64,000 bases of DNA from DSUN01 sp035527715 (GCA_035527715.1 DATKZY010000032.1:1-64000), one strand, 5' to 3'. Positions 1 to 9,640 are shown, counted from the stretch's first letter. The notes: generated by a model not told the origin, from the letters alone. A program made the numbers and translations.

Positions 1-7
1 CTCCGCC

Positions 8-98
8 GCCCCCTTCGGGGGCTGGGCCACGGGAGGTCGTCAACCCACGGCTCCCCGAGCATCGCCGTGGGCTTCATTCCCTCGCCTCCTTCGGAGGC
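8..98. repeat. two GCCxCC-TTC-GGxGGC hairpins
   Basis: Two short perfect hairpins of the same design lie in the non-coding DNA before the first gene: GCCCCCTTCGGGGGC at 8-22 and GCCTCCTTCGGAGGC at 84-98, each with a 6-bp stem and a TTC loop. They lie 3' of the minus-strand beta-helix gene and could help end its transcription, but no T-run follows either one. I see no gene in 1-146. Confidence 0.4.
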
Positions 99-146
99 TG
101 AAAACGCGAACGCCTGGCCCGTAGGAGATTACACGCACCCCAGCCG

Positions 147-3100
147 TCATTCCCCTGGCCTGACCTCGATGTCGTCGAGGTAGAAGGTGCACTCGCGCTG
201 GCCGTTGGCCACAAAGCCCACCCAGTCCAGCCGCGTGAACGCCGCGTCGCAGGCGAGGCCGGCGAACACCCTCGGCTCCGTCGCTCCCGGGAGCCACACC
301 CGTACCGTGTACTTCCCCGCCGCGAGGTCTCCCACTCCACAGTCCACCGCAAACCGCACCCACGTGTCGCAGGGGATGGTCAGAAGCTCCCTGCCTGCGT
401 GCGTGACCTTGCCACCGGGGGTAATGAACACGGTCGGCCCTTCGTGATAGTTGCCCTCGTAGTGGCGCCACTGGTAGCGAAACTGGGCCTGCGCATCCAG
501 GCGAATGGCGAAGCGCCCGACCATCGGCCCCTCTGTGAAGCGGCATCGGTAGTAGACGTGGGGATCGAAGGGATGCTCCTGCCCAGGCCCGTCGGTGAAC
601 TTCAAGCTGTGCTTGCCGCTGGCGGCCTGCTCATCGGTCACGCGTGCTCTGTGTTGCGTCTTCTTCGCGTCCTCGCTGGTCGTGGCATTCGGCGCCACGG
701 CGTCCACTGGCGCAGCCTCGAAGCCCTCGATGATGGGCTGTGGTGGCGGGAGGAACTGCGCCGAGGCGCCCACAGCGTCCGTGGCGCCCTGGAAGAATGC
801 GCGGGCCCGCAGGATTGCAGGGTGCTCGAGCAAGAAGGGTCCCGTGTAGAGCCGCGACTGCGCGGTCGGCTCTGCGCCGTCGAGGGTATAGCGGAGCACA
901 GCGCCAGGGGTGTCGCACGAAATGGCGACCGTCGCCGGAGCCTTGAGAACCCCTCCAGCGGGGGTGATGACCGTGGTGATGCGGCGGCCGAGCAGGCGCG
1001 TGCGGTAGGGTTCCTCGAGGCCTGCCGCGCTGGCATCGAGCGGGTGAATGCCGAGCGCCGGCGCGGGGGATCCCGGCTGGAAACCAAAGTCGCCGCGGCC
1101 GATGTCCCTGAACTGCGGGTCCGCAGCCACGCTGTGGACGTCGAGGCCCTGGGCCTGGAACGTCGCGAAGTGCCTCTTCGCCCAATCGCGGTCGGCGCTG
1201 CACCAGTAGAGGTTGTGGTCGGTGTGGGTGGTGCGGAGGTCGGGCGCCTCGGGGCGGCGCTGGGATCCGCGCCCTGCGAAGTAGAGCGTCTGGCCCTTGC
1301 GGCGCGAGTAAAGGATGTTGTGCTCGACGCGGGCGCCGCTGATGTCGCCGTAGGGGAACACGATGTAGCCGCGGTGGTGCTCGACGGGGCGCAGGTCGGC
1401 GACGACGTTGTTGAGGATGTCGTTGTCGCCCTTGCTGATGAAGCCTTCGCCAGAGCCGCCGGTGCGGGCGCAAATGTTGCCCTCCATGAGGGTGCCGTGC
1501 TGGTCGTCGTCGCAGCGGATGACCGCGTTCATGTAGCGACCGGTGCAGTCGTGGCCGTAGTTGCCGCGGACGACGTTGCCTCCGCCGGCGCCGGAGATGT
1601 AGATGCAGTTGCCGTCGCCGAGCACTTCCATGGCATTGTGGATATCGTTGTATTCGATCAAGTTCTTGCGGGCGTGGAGGTAGGGTTCCCGCTTGGCCCA
1701 GGGCCAGCCGCGGAACTCGTCGGGCACCTCGTCCCAGCGAATCGTGCGGGAGCATTCTCCGGGGCCGGGCGGCGTGCGGCTGATGCGGCCGGTGGCGAGG
1801 ATGGCGGTGTAGGGGATGTGGTGGATGAGGTTGTGGGCGATGTGGTTCTCGCCGCTCTGCCAGGCGAAGATGGCGCCCGAGCCCCAGCATTGCTGGCCGA
1901 TGTGGTGGATATGGTTGTTCGCGACCTCGTTGTGCTTGTTCACGTCCTTGGCGCCGGGGCCGTAGCCGGCGAGAAGCACGCCGACGCCGCCCACGTGGTG
2001 GATGTGGTTGCCGACGACGCGGTTGCGCCGCGCGTGGAGGTCCAGGCGCACCGCCGTGTGGCCCGATGCCTTGAACTCGCAGTCCTCCACCGCGCAGTCC
2101 TCGGCGCCGCGCAGCCGCACGAGAGCCGTGGGCTTGTCGAACATCTCCCAGTCGTGCTGGAGGCCCCAGCCCGTGCGGCCGTGCCAGGGCAGGCGGTCGC
2201 CGTGGGTGAACGTCAGGCCACGCAACACGAGGCCCTTGACGGGCGTGTCGGCCGGGCCGTCGTGATCGACCCTGCCTTCCACGCGGATCAGCTCGGTGAG
2301 CGCGGGCGCCACGATGCCGCGGCTCGGGCGATCGCCCTCGGGCCAGAGGTAAAGCCGGCCCTTCACCGTGTCGAGCACCCATTCGCCAGGCTCGTCCAGC
2401 TCCTCGAGGACATTCTCCACCCACGCCGTCGGGTGGTCGGCCATGTCGTTCTTCCCAAGGGGGTAGGTGCCGGGCACCGTCGTCCTGAGAGTGCGGCTGC
2501 CTTCATCAATGGACTCGATGGGCAGCAGGTTCATGACCCAGAAGAAGCACGGGATGATGCGAAGCTCGGCATCGTGCAGGTTGGCGTAGCGGCGGACGGC
2601 TCCCTTGGGGAATTGGACGGTCTGGGCGTCGTCCGGCGTGCCGCGAGGGGTCGAGTTGGTCTGCCGGAACCCCCTGCTTCGGGCTCGGGGCAGTTCGCGG
2701 TCGCCATCGAAGAGAGTGCGAAACGTGCCAAGCGATGCGACGTCGGCCACCCACACCTTCCCCTTCGCCACGTCGGGCAACTCGGCAGGCAGCTCACCGA
2801 GCTCACGCCAGTCCAGGATGGGTCGGCCCGAGCTGAGGACGGGCTTCTCGCCGGGGTATGCGGCATACACGACCTGGCCGCCGTCGCGCGCCGAGTCGGG
2901 GAGCGAGAAGACCACCGTCTCGGTCAGGCGGTATGTGCCCTCTCGGATGAGCACCGTGGCGGCCTTGGCGCCCGCCGCGAGGCGCTGCCGCACAGCATCG
3001 CGTGCGCGGGCGAGCGAAGCGAAGGGGCCGTCGGTGGCGTCCGCGTTCGGGGCAGGCACGGTGCCCGACCAGGCATCGTTCCCATTGGTGGCCACGTACA

Positions 3101-3218
3101 AGTCGGCTGTCCGGCTACCGGCCGCCGGCCCCTTCCCTGGCGCTGTGCATCGCGAGGTCAGCGGCAGGAGGGCAAGAGCGGCTGTTGCGATCCATAGTCT
3201 CGCGTGCTTCGTTCCCAT
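147..3218 (-). CDS. secreted right-handed beta-helix protein with chitobiase-type C-terminal domain
   Basis: This is a 1023-residue exported protein. The ATG at 3218 is chosen because it is followed by a signal peptide (MGTKHARLWIATAALALLPL) and preceded by GGGAG about 6 bases upstream; the open frame runs further up without SD or signal. The middle (about 90-650) has the repeated N-x-I-H-H / N-x-I rungs of right-handed parallel beta-helix (pectate-lyase-like) proteins, for example NHIHHVGG and NLIHHIPY. A segment near 790-840 (LRYTLDGAEPT) matches the CHB_HEX C-terminal domain family, and the last ~180 residues look like a jelly-roll carbohydrate-binding or LamG-like sandwich. Polysaccharide lyase, epimerase or hydrolase activity is likely, but no catalytic site can be assigned by eye. 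Confidence 0.85.
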   Translation of the reverse strand: MGTKHARLWIATAALALLPLTSRCTAPGKGPAAGSRTADLYVATNGNDAWSGTVPAPNADATDGPFASLARARDAVRQRLAAGAKAATVLIREGTYRLTETVVFSLPDSARDGGQVVYAAYPGEKPVLSSGRPILDWRELGELPAELPDVAKGKVWVADVASLGTFRTLFDGDRELPRARSRGFRQTNSTPRGTPDDAQTVQFPKGAVRRYANLHDAELRIIPCFFWVMNLLPIESIDEGSRTLRTTVPGTYPLGKNDMADHPTAWVENVLEELDEPGEWVLDTVKGRLYLWPEGDRPSRGIVAPALTELIRVEGRVDHDGPADTPVKGLVLRGLTFTHGDRLPWHGRTGWGLQHDWEMFDKPTALVRLRGAEDCAVEDCEFKASGHTAVRLDLHARRNRVVGNHIHHVGGVGVLLAGYGPGAKDVNKHNEVANNHIHHIGQQCWGSGAIFAWQSGENHIAHNLIHHIPYTAILATGRISRTPPGPGECSRTIRWDEVPDEFRGWPWAKREPYLHARKNLIEYNDIHNAMEVLGDGNCIYISGAGGGNVVRGNYGHDCTGRYMNAVIRCDDDQHGTLMEGNICARTGGSGEGFISKGDNDILNNVVADLRPVEHHRGYIVFPYGDISGARVEHNILYSRRKGQTLYFAGRGSQRRPEAPDLRTTHTDHNLYWCSADRDWAKRHFATFQAQGLDVHSVAADPQFRDIGRGDFGFQPGSPAPALGIHPLDASAAGLEEPYRTRLLGRRITTVITPAGGVLKAPATVAISCDTPGAVLRYTLDGAEPTAQSRLYTGPFLLEHPAILRARAFFQGATDAVGASAQFLPPPQPIIEGFEAAPVDAVAPNATTSEDAKKTQHRARVTDEQAASGKHSLKFTDGPGQEHPFDPHVYYRCRFTEGPMVGRFAIRLDAQAQFRYQWRHYEGNYHEGPTVFITPGGKVTHAGRELLTIPCDTWVRFAVDCGVGDLAAGKYTVRVWLPGATEPRVFAGLACDAAFTRLDWVGFVANGQRECTFYLDDIEVRPGE

Positions 3219-3673
3219 CCAGAGCTCCCAGTTCCTCTGCGGCGCGGGTTGCCCCGCCGTTGCCTGAGCTACCAGACCGAGCCGTGCGGCCGGCCCGGGC
3301 ATTCTGTGTGGTACCATGCCTGACGGGATTCTGCCACACATCGTCCAGCCGCGCAAGCCCCTTCTCTGCCTCTGGCTGGGTCCTGCAGGCCGCAGAATAC
3401 CGCCAGTGGACCCTTCCAGGAATCCCTCCAGATGGCTCCCGCTTGACTCCTGGCCGTTTGTGGGTTACTTTCGTCGTCAGGCTCATCACTGTCGTCTGTG
3501 TCGTCGATTCGTGAATGGCAGCCGCCATGCGTGTTGTCGGGAACGGGAAAGTGGGGCTCGGATCTCCCATTCGCGCCCAGCCGCACTTCGCGTTTCGTAG
3601 ATCATTCAAAGGCTCCCGAGAGCGGCGCCCGAAGCGCAGGACGTGATGAGGCATGGCTCAGGAGAAAGGCCGC
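3219..3673. other. intergenic region between divergent beta-helix and sulfatase genes
   Basis: This 455-bp stretch separates two divergently read genes. I see no convincing gene in it. A possible plus-strand promoter is TTGACT (3443-3448), a 17-base spacer and TACTTT (3466-3471), about 200 bases before the sulfatase. Its score is modest. Confidence 0.3.
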
Positions 3674-5179
3674 ATGACTCGACGCGACTTCACACGTTCG
3701 TTCGCGACCGGCCTGGCAGGCTACGCGCTGGCGCCGGGCCTCGACCGCGCTGCCGGCGAGGCCCGAGAGCCGCTGAACATGCTGCTCTTCACCGCCGACG
3801 ACCTCGGCCCGGATGCCGTGGGCCTCGGCTGCCTCGGTGGCAAGGTGCCCGGCCTGACGCCGAATCTGGATCGCTACGCCGCGCGGGGACTGCGCTTCAC
3901 GAACGCTCACGTCAACTCGGCCATCTGTGTGCCGAGCCGGGGCTGCCTGGCCACCGGACGCTATGGCTTCAACAGCGGCGTCTACGGTTTCATCAAGACG
4001 GAGCGGGACGTCCCAACGGTCATGGAGACCCTGCGTGCGGCCGGCTACCTGACCGGGATACTGGGCAAAGTGAGCCACTCCACGCCGAAGGCCTCGTACA
4101 CGTGGGCCTATGCCAGGGACTACGCGGAACTCGGCTCCGGCCGCAGCCCCACGAAGTACCACGCCTGCTGCACCGAGTTCTTTGCCCTGTGCAAGAAGGC
4201 GAAGAAGCCCTTCTACTTCATGGTGAACTCCCACGACCCGCATCGCCCCTTTCATGTTCCTGGCAGGCTGCTGAAAGGTGCGGAGCCGCCCTCGCGACTG
4301 TACAAGCCGGACGAGAGCCATGTACCCGGGTACCTGCCGAACCTGCCGCTGGTTAGGCAGGAACTGAGCCACTACTACAACTCAGTGCGTCGCCTCGACG
4401 ACACGTTTGGGAAGGTCATGCAGGCTCTCAGGGAAGCCGGCGTGGAGGAGAAGACGCTGGTCATGTTCCTTTCCGACAACGGCATCGCCGTGCCGTTCTC
4501 GAAGTGCAACTGCTACCTGGCCAGCACGCGGACCCCGTGGATCGTCTCCTGGCCGGGCGTCGTGCGCCCCAAGGCCGTTGACGACGAGCATTTCATCTCG
4601 GGGATTGACTTCTTCCCCACGGTTCTCGAGGCAGCAGGCCTTTCCATCCCCGACGGCCTGGATGGCCGGTCGTTCCTCCCGCTGCTCAAGGGCGAGAAGC
4701 AGGAGGGGCGCCGGTGTGTCTTCACGCAGATCGACTACAAGGCCGGCGGCGCGGCCGTCCCGATGCGCTGCGTCCAGGACAGGCGACACGGCTACATCTT
4801 CAATGGCTGGAGCGACGGGGCGACGAAGTACAGGAACAACAACGAAGGCTTGTGCATGAAGGGGATGGAGGAGGCCGCGAAGACGGATCCCGCCGTCGCT
4901 CAGCGGGTGAAGGTGTTCCGCTACAGGACGCCAGAGGAGCTCTACGACTTGGAGAGGGATCCCGATTGCCTCACGAATCTGGCCGGTAGTTCAGAACACC
5001 AGAACGTGCTCCGGAGTTACCAGAAGCAGCTTCGGGACTGGATGGTCGCGACCGTGGACCCACTTCTGGCGACATTCGACAAGCGCGGCGACCCCAAGCA
5101 GATGAAAGCTGAGATGGAGAGCAGCTACCGCACGCATTGTCCGCCGAAGAGGAACGCGAAGGGGATGGCAGGGGAGTAG
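3674..5179 (+). CDS. Tat-exported sulfatase (S1 family, Cys-type)
   Basis: This is an arylsulfatase-type hydrolase that removes sulfate esters, probably from sulfated polysaccharides outside the cytoplasm. The protein is 501 residues from the ATG at 3674, which has GGAGAAAGG just upstream and gives a compact Tat signal (MTRRDFTRSF). An upstream in-frame ATG at 3653 would add seven residues. Metal-site residues DD lie in LLFTADDLG near the start. The formylglycine motif CVPSRGCLATGR follows about 40 residues later, with Cys as the residue to be oxidised, so a sulfatase-maturing enzyme elsewhere in the genome is required. The second metal motif is FLSDNG. Substrate (heparan, fucoidan or other) cannot be told. 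It ends 31 bases before the convergent GH32-like gene. Confidence 0.93.
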   Translation: MTRRDFTRSFATGLAGYALAPGLDRAAGEAREPLNMLLFTADDLGPDAVGLGCLGGKVPGLTPNLDRYAARGLRFTNAHVNSAICVPSRGCLATGRYGFNSGVYGFIKTERDVPTVMETLRAAGYLTGILGKVSHSTPKASYTWAYARDYAELGSGRSPTKYHACCTEFFALCKKAKKPFYFMVNSHDPHRPFHVPGRLLKGAEPPSRLYKPDESHVPGYLPNLPLVRQELSHYYNSVRRLDDTFGKVMQALREAGVEEKTLVMFLSDNGIAVPFSKCNCYLASTRTPWIVSWPGVVRPKAVDDEHFISGIDFFPTVLEAAGLSIPDGLDGRSFLPLLKGEKQEGRRCVFTQIDYKAGGAAVPMRCVQDRRHGYIFNGWSDGATKYRNNNEGLCMKGMEEAAKTDPAVAQRVKVFRYRTPEELYDLERDPDCLTNLAGSSEHQNVLRSYQKQLRDWMVATVDPLLATFDKRGDPKQMKAEMESSYRTHCPPKRNAKGMAGE

Positions 5180-5210
5180 GGCGGCAGCCGAGGGAAGCAA
5201 TCCATAGGCA

Positions 5211-7412
5211 TTACTTCTTCCAGGCCGACGTCATTTCGTAAGCCTTGAGCGATTCGACGGTAAGCGAACCACCTTCGGCGGTCAGTGAGATCGTGCCGAT
5301 GGGCTTGCCCATGTCGCGACGGCCGCTGGTCTTGTAGCAGGCGCCGCCGCCACCGATCAGCTCGTACATCGGACGGTCAACGAGAACACGGAACGTCACT
5401 TTGCCGTCTTTCATCTTCAGCGGCATTTCGTCGAGCTTCTGGGCGGCGAAATCGAAGGTCGCCACATTCTCACCGAATCGGAGAACGGCCTTCGAGGCGG
5501 TTCCCTTCTTCAATGTCACAACAATATCGAAGAGTTGGTCCTTCACGTCGAACTTGACGACCGGTGCTTCGGCCGTCAGTTCCGTGTTCTCGGCCGTCCT
5601 CGGGTCCGGCTTGCGAAGCTGTTCCAGCTCCTTGATCGGGGTGGCGAACATCCGGATGCCGTCTTCCGTCGTGTGCAACGTCAGGTTGGCCGGCACGGTG
5701 AACGTCTGGTTGAACGGCATGTCCGGGATGTTGATCCGCGCCCAGCCGATCTGGACAACGCGACCGTCCGGGCTGTTGCTGAAGCACTGCGAGGCGTAGT
5801 AGGCGCCCCAGTGGACGCGGCGTTTCCCTTCGTGCTCCGGCTTGAACGTCTTGCCGTCGAAATGCCCGATCGCATACTGCGCGTCCGCGGCGTAGATGAC
5901 CCACTTGGTCTCCGCCCGGTCACCATCCACCGGTAGCTCGAAGATTTCGGCACACTCGAAGTAGCCGGGGATGTTGCTCTCGCGCGTCCACTCCTTGAGG
6001 TCCTTGCTCGTGTAGATGGCGATGTTACGACCATGCTCCTTGTCCTGGTCGAAGACGGCGATGACCCAGTGCTTGCCCGGCGCGTACCAGATCAGCTTCG
6101 GGTCGCGGCCCGAGTGCTTGATGACGGGGTTGCCCTCGTAGTACTTCCACGTCTTGCCACGGTCGGTCGAGTACGCCAGGGCTTCGCCGCAACCGGTGTC
6201 AGTGAACGCGAGGACGATCGTCTTGTCGCCCCCCTTCTGCCAGCCGGCAGTGTTGCCCACGTCCACGTTCCCGCTCCCCGAGAAGCAGTTCTTGACGGCC
6301 ATACTCGGATGACGGTTCTCGACATTGCCGCCAAAGGAGCGGAGCGCCCGGTCCTGCTCGGTCCAGTGGACCATGTCGGGGCTTGTTGCGTGTCCCCAGT
6401 ACATGTTGGCCCAGTTGCGACCTGCCGGGTTGCACTGCCAGAAGAAGTGGTACTCGCCGTCGTAGTAGCACATCCCGTTCGGGTCGTTGTTCCAGCCGCG
6501 CATCTGACTCATGTGGAACTGGGGACGGAGCGCCTCGTCGTAGAGCGGCTGGAGGTGGCGAATCTCGTCGCTCGACTCGATCATCTTGCAGATCTCGGGC
6601 GCTGCCCGGGCGACGACCTTCGCGGTCTTGCCCTTGTACTCCGACATGTCGAGGTAGGTCCACCAGTCGATGGCGTCCTTGTTCGGCGGGAAATCGCAGT
6701 CGAGATTGTGGACGAGTTGGTCGCCGACGACGATCGTCATCCGGCCACGTTGTCCCTTGTTCGAGACGGGGACAATGATGTACTTGCCCGTGATTTTGAT
6801 CTCTTGGGTGTTTTCAAGATGAGGAGTTTCCCCGCCGCGTCTTGGCGGCGCGACGAAGGCTCTCTTCTTCGCCAGCGTGTTGCTCTGCGAGACTTGATCG
6901 ACATTGATGTGGCCCCAGCCGCCGGACGCGTCGTCGACGATTTGGAGGACGGCTTTCTTGCCTTTGTATTTTCTGACATCCCAGTTTTCCCAGTTAAGGA
7001 ACTCGCTGCCGCCCGGTTGGGTGTTGGGGCCAGTGGCGGAGAGGACGACTTTGCCGTCAATGAGCAGATTCATGCAGGTCTTGCCCTGATGGCCGCCGCC
7101 ACCGATGAGGAACTTGATGTAGTCCCGCTCGATGGTGAACTCGGGCGAGGTGAGTTTGCCCGTCGGCCTGTCGCCGCCGAGGAATGAGTTTACGAGTCCC
7201 TTGCCCTCAAAGCCGGTGACCTGCATCTGGCCGCCGAGCGCGCCCTTCGCCGGAGCAGTGCCGAACGCCGTGCCCTCGATTTTCCAGTCGCCGTAGCCCG
7301 CAGCCTCGAAATCGTTGATCACGATGTCGTCGTCGGCGCTGGCCGGCGACGGCATTGTAAGTGCGACAAGCGTGAACGAAAGGCAGCTCGCTAAGAGCAG
7401 AAGTCTCTTCAT
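5211..7412 (-). CDS. secreted GH32-family fructan/sucrose hydrolase-like enzyme
   Basis: This is a 733-residue exported glycosidase of clan GH-J. A signal peptide covers residues 1-27 (ends SPASA). Residues ~28-300 form an unassigned beta-rich N-terminal region. The five-bladed GH32 catalytic domain starts near 300: WNNDPNG at 307-313 (Asp310 nucleophile), FSGS at 377-380, RDP at 436-438 (transition-state stabiliser) and FECAEIF at 485-491 (Glu486 acid/base). Cleavage of fructans (levan/inulin) or sucrose is expected from the family. By eye this gene is less GC-rich than its neighbours. A promoter is visible about 140 bases upstream. It lies downstream of the GH5-like gene on the same strand. 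Confidence 0.9.
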   Translation of the reverse strand: MKRLLLLASCLSFTLVALTMPSPASADDDIVINDFEAAGYGDWKIEGTAFGTAPAKGALGGQMQVTGFEGKGLVNSFLGGDRPTGKLTSPEFTIERDYIKFLIGGGGHQGKTCMNLLIDGKVVLSATGPNTQPGGSEFLNWENWDVRKYKGKKAVLQIVDDASGGWGHINVDQVSQSNTLAKKRAFVAPPRRGGETPHLENTQEIKITGKYIIVPVSNKGQRGRMTIVVGDQLVHNLDCDFPPNKDAIDWWTYLDMSEYKGKTAKVVARAAPEICKMIESSDEIRHLQPLYDEALRPQFHMSQMRGWNNDPNGMCYYDGEYHFFWQCNPAGRNWANMYWGHATSPDMVHWTEQDRALRSFGGNVENRHPSMAVKNCFSGSGNVDVGNTAGWQKGGDKTIVLAFTDTGCGEALAYSTDRGKTWKYYEGNPVIKHSGRDPKLIWYAPGKHWVIAVFDQDKEHGRNIAIYTSKDLKEWTRESNIPGYFECAEIFELPVDGDRAETKWVIYAADAQYAIGHFDGKTFKPEHEGKRRVHWGAYYASQCFSNSPDGRVVQIGWARINIPDMPFNQTFTVPANLTLHTTEDGIRMFATPIKELEQLRKPDPRTAENTELTAEAPVVKFDVKDQLFDIVVTLKKGTASKAVLRFGENVATFDFAAQKLDEMPLKMKDGKVTFRVLVDRPMYELIGGGGACYKTSGRRDMGKPIGTISLTAEGGSLTVESLKAYEMTSAWKK

Positions 7413-7755
7413 GGGCCTCTCCTTCTAACGCGGATTCTCCAGGGGAACGGCAGCGGGTGGACGAAGAGCGATGCAACTCCCACGCTGGCGGCGACCAACC
7501 CCTGGGCTTGCACGGGGCAAGCCGACCAGCGGAAAGGAGGTGCCTCGTGTCGGGATCATATCGGAAACTGCCTGTGTGTGCAATCGAGGATCTGGGTCTG
7601 GAGCTCGGAGAGCTGCGCGGCGCCCCCATCGTCGCCGGCTTTGAAGACTTGCTGGCCACCTGAGCGAAAGGAACTCACTACCACCAGCCCTCAAGAGTCT
7701 CTTCGCTCTTCCACCAGTCTTGGGACTTGGCCACGAAAGTTCTCAGCGCTGCATC
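7413..7755. other. intergenic region upstream of the GH32-like gene
   Basis: This 343-bp stretch holds the GH32 promoter (7555-7583). Directly after the GH5-like stop codon it also has an in-frame 25-codon tail (7678-7755, minus) ending in another stop. A tiny plus-strand frame starting GTG at 7546 with AAGGAGG upstream codes 38 residues. I do not call it a gene because it lies across the GH32 promoter. Confidence 0.4.
7555..7583 (-). promoter_or_regulatory. sigma70-type promoter for the GH32-like gene
   Basis: Read on the minus strand: TTGCAC (7583-7578), a 17-base spacer, and TATGAT (7560-7555). Spacing is ideal and the direction fits the GH32-like gene, giving a leader of about 135 bases. 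Confidence 0.5.
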
Positions 7756-9462
7756 CTACATCTCATCCTGCTTTCCCAAACGGGACTGCGGCAGCACATC
7801 CACCGGCAAGGCCACGATGTTGTCGAACCACGCTGGTACGAGGTGCGCACGAACGCCGATTGCTCCGGAGAGCACAGGCTCCTTCTCGTCCGTGATATCG
7901 ATCCGCAGGCCCCGATCCGGGTCGTTCGAGGGGTGCATGCGGTTCAGCCACACTCGGATCCGAGGACCCTCGACCGCCACGCGGATCTGGTTCCACACAT
8001 CCGGCTGCACTTTGCAGTCGAGCTTGGCAAGGTCGAACTCGGCCAGCGGCTGCCAGTTGTTGTCCATCTTGCCGAGGTAGAGCTTGCGCGTGTCAAGGCC
8101 GATGTAGTAGCCGCGCATCTGGTCATAGCCGGGCCCCGCATCGTTGACGCGGAAGATCAGCCCGGCGTTGCCCCCCTTTTCGGACTTGAGCATCACCCGG
8201 CCTTCGAGCACGTAGTCGGTCCACTTCGCATCGCCGGCGACCATCTTCGTGCCGGGCTCCAACGACAGGTGCCCACTTCCGCCCTGGCCGGTCCCGCTGT
8301 AAGCCTTCCAGCCAGGACGACTCGGGGGCGGCGGGGCGTCCTGGAAGTCGTCGAAGAACATGGCCCGCCGCTGGCCGGTCACGTAGCGGCGGGCGGCCTC
8401 GGCCTCGGCCAACGAGACGGGCGTGGCATCCGGCCACATCAGGCCGCACCAGGGGATGGTTGGCTCGGGTGAGTCCGGCTTGTCAACCCAGTGCCACCGG
8501 CAGTTGCAGTTGCCCACCATCAATTCCCAGCACAAATAGACACCGGGCGTGGACTTCCCGGATGCACGACGACGTTCCAGCCAGTTCAGCACCTCGCAGG
8601 GCTCTCCATTACTAACTCTTGGCGCGTTCCAGCGGGCACCCGCTTCCGTGAATACCGTTCCCTTACTTATGTTTGCGTTGGCCAGCCGGTCCCAGGCGGA
8701 CGGATCCCACCTGTAGATGTGAGCATCAACGATGTCCGTAACGTCGGTGTCGGTCCAGCCCTTGTTATGAAAGCAATTGAGCACGGGTTGTACTGGTTTG
8801 ACTTCCTTGGCCCACTGGTATCCTGCCACGCTGAGTCGTCTGCTGTATTTCGCCCCGGGTGCCGGCTCGTTGAAGATTTCCCAGAATAGAATCCGTTTGT
8901 CCGTGCGGTGAGCGCGAATCACCTCCTGCACGTATGGCTTGAACTTCTCCAGATCCTCTGGATCACGTTCCCGCTTCTGTGGACACCACGCCCATCGGCC
9001 GTTGTGAAATCCCTTCACAGGTATGGTCGGCTTGTCGAGGAAGATACCATCGTCTCGGTGGCAATCATCAAAGAAGACGAAGCCCGGCCTGATCCCGTGC
9101 TCCTTGCAGATCGCCAGGAACGTCTCCAGATTGGCCAGAAAGACCTTCTTTTCCTCGCCGAAGTTGATGTTGTGCAGGTAAACGCGCAACGTCGAGATGC
9201 CGAAGTGCTCGCGCGCTGCTGCCAGTTCCTCTGCCACGACCTCCGGGCGGAAATCGTGCCAGAATTGTACCTGGTTAACGGCATAGGCCGGGGTGTAGTT
9301 GGAGCCGACCAGTCCGTCGGTCAGCGGCTTGGGATTGGCATGGTACACTTCATCTGCGTTCGCGACCTGTCCGCCAACGGCCACAAACAATGCCGTAACC
9401 ATGACGAGTGCGCATGTTCTTTTCACGAGAACACAGGGTCTGCCGCCATGCTTTGCTGACAC
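7756..9462 (-). CDS. secreted GH5-like (clan GH-A) glycosidase with C-terminal LamG/DUF1080-like domain
   Basis: This is a 568-residue protein read from a GTG at 9462 with AGGAGAG seven bases upstream. The signal peptide is long (hydrophobic core about 17-33, cleavage near NADE). A TIM barrel spans about 45-370: ILFWEIFNEP has the acid/base Glu199, and VFTEAGAR supplies the probable nucleophile Glu273. Residues ~370-555 form a concanavalin-like sandwich of the 3-keto-disaccharide hydrolase/DUF1080 type (GLIFRVNDAGPGYDQMRGYY), perhaps for glycan binding. The barrel resembles that of the protein at 35917-36996; both share VGxNYxPxxAVN and FDDC blocks, so they are paralogues. Polymer specificity is unknown. 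A NIPSNAP remnant lies just upstream. Confidence 0.85.
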   Translation of the reverse strand: MSAKHGGRPCVLVKRTCALVMVTALFVAVGGQVANADEVYHANPKPLTDGLVGSNYTPAYAVNQVQFWHDFRPEVVAEELAAAREHFGISTLRVYLHNINFGEEKKVFLANLETFLAICKEHGIRPGFVFFDDCHRDDGIFLDKPTIPVKGFHNGRWAWCPQKRERDPEDLEKFKPYVQEVIRAHRTDKRILFWEIFNEPAPGAKYSRRLSVAGYQWAKEVKPVQPVLNCFHNKGWTDTDVTDIVDAHIYRWDPSAWDRLANANISKGTVFTEAGARWNAPRVSNGEPCEVLNWLERRRASGKSTPGVYLCWELMVGNCNCRWHWVDKPDSPEPTIPWCGLMWPDATPVSLAEAEAARRYVTGQRRAMFFDDFQDAPPPPSRPGWKAYSGTGQGGSGHLSLEPGTKMVAGDAKWTDYVLEGRVMLKSEKGGNAGLIFRVNDAGPGYDQMRGYYIGLDTRKLYLGKMDNNWQPLAEFDLAKLDCKVQPDVWNQIRVAVEGPRIRVWLNRMHPSNDPDRGLRIDITDEKEPVLSGAIGVRAHLVPAWFDNIVALPVDVLPQSRLGKQDEM

Positions 9463-9478
9463 CAGACTCTCTCCTGAT

Positions 9479-9640
9479 TCAACGAATCGCCGAGTAGTCG
9501 GTGGCCTTCATGTAGACCGATTCCGGTCGTTCCCTGAGGAATCTGCCATCCTCTTGTGATTCCCTTGCGACCCTCTTCCACTCGGGGTCCGCGAGGAAAG
9601 CCTGCCACGATGCTCTTGAGTTTGCCTTCGTTGGTTCGGT
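9479..9640 (-). pseudogene. remnant: C-terminus of a NIPSNAP-family protein
   Basis: On the minus strand, in frame to a TGA at 9479-9481, the peptide contains SWQAFLADPEWKRVARES and ends ESVYMKATDYSAIR. This is the typical C-terminal signature of NIPSNAP-family proteins (W..F..DP.W...R..S ... TDYS). No start codon, N-terminal ferredoxin-like half or continuation is visible; the sequence runs straight into the 3' end of the araC-type gene at 9702. I read it as a 5'-truncated gene that once preceded the GH5-like gene. The left limit is firm, the right limit approximate. Confidence 0.5.

Noticed and set aside
399..3197. 932-codon open frame on the plus strand across the beta-helix gene
   Set aside because: It is a high-GC shadow: composition is rich in Val, Ala, Arg, Asp and His with no signal, motif or SD, and the minus-strand protein has a signal peptide and domain structure.
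7546..7662. 38-codon plus-strand frame with a good SD upstream of the GH32-like gene
   Set aside because: It lies antisense over the GH32 promoter and has no recognisable feature; it may be chance.
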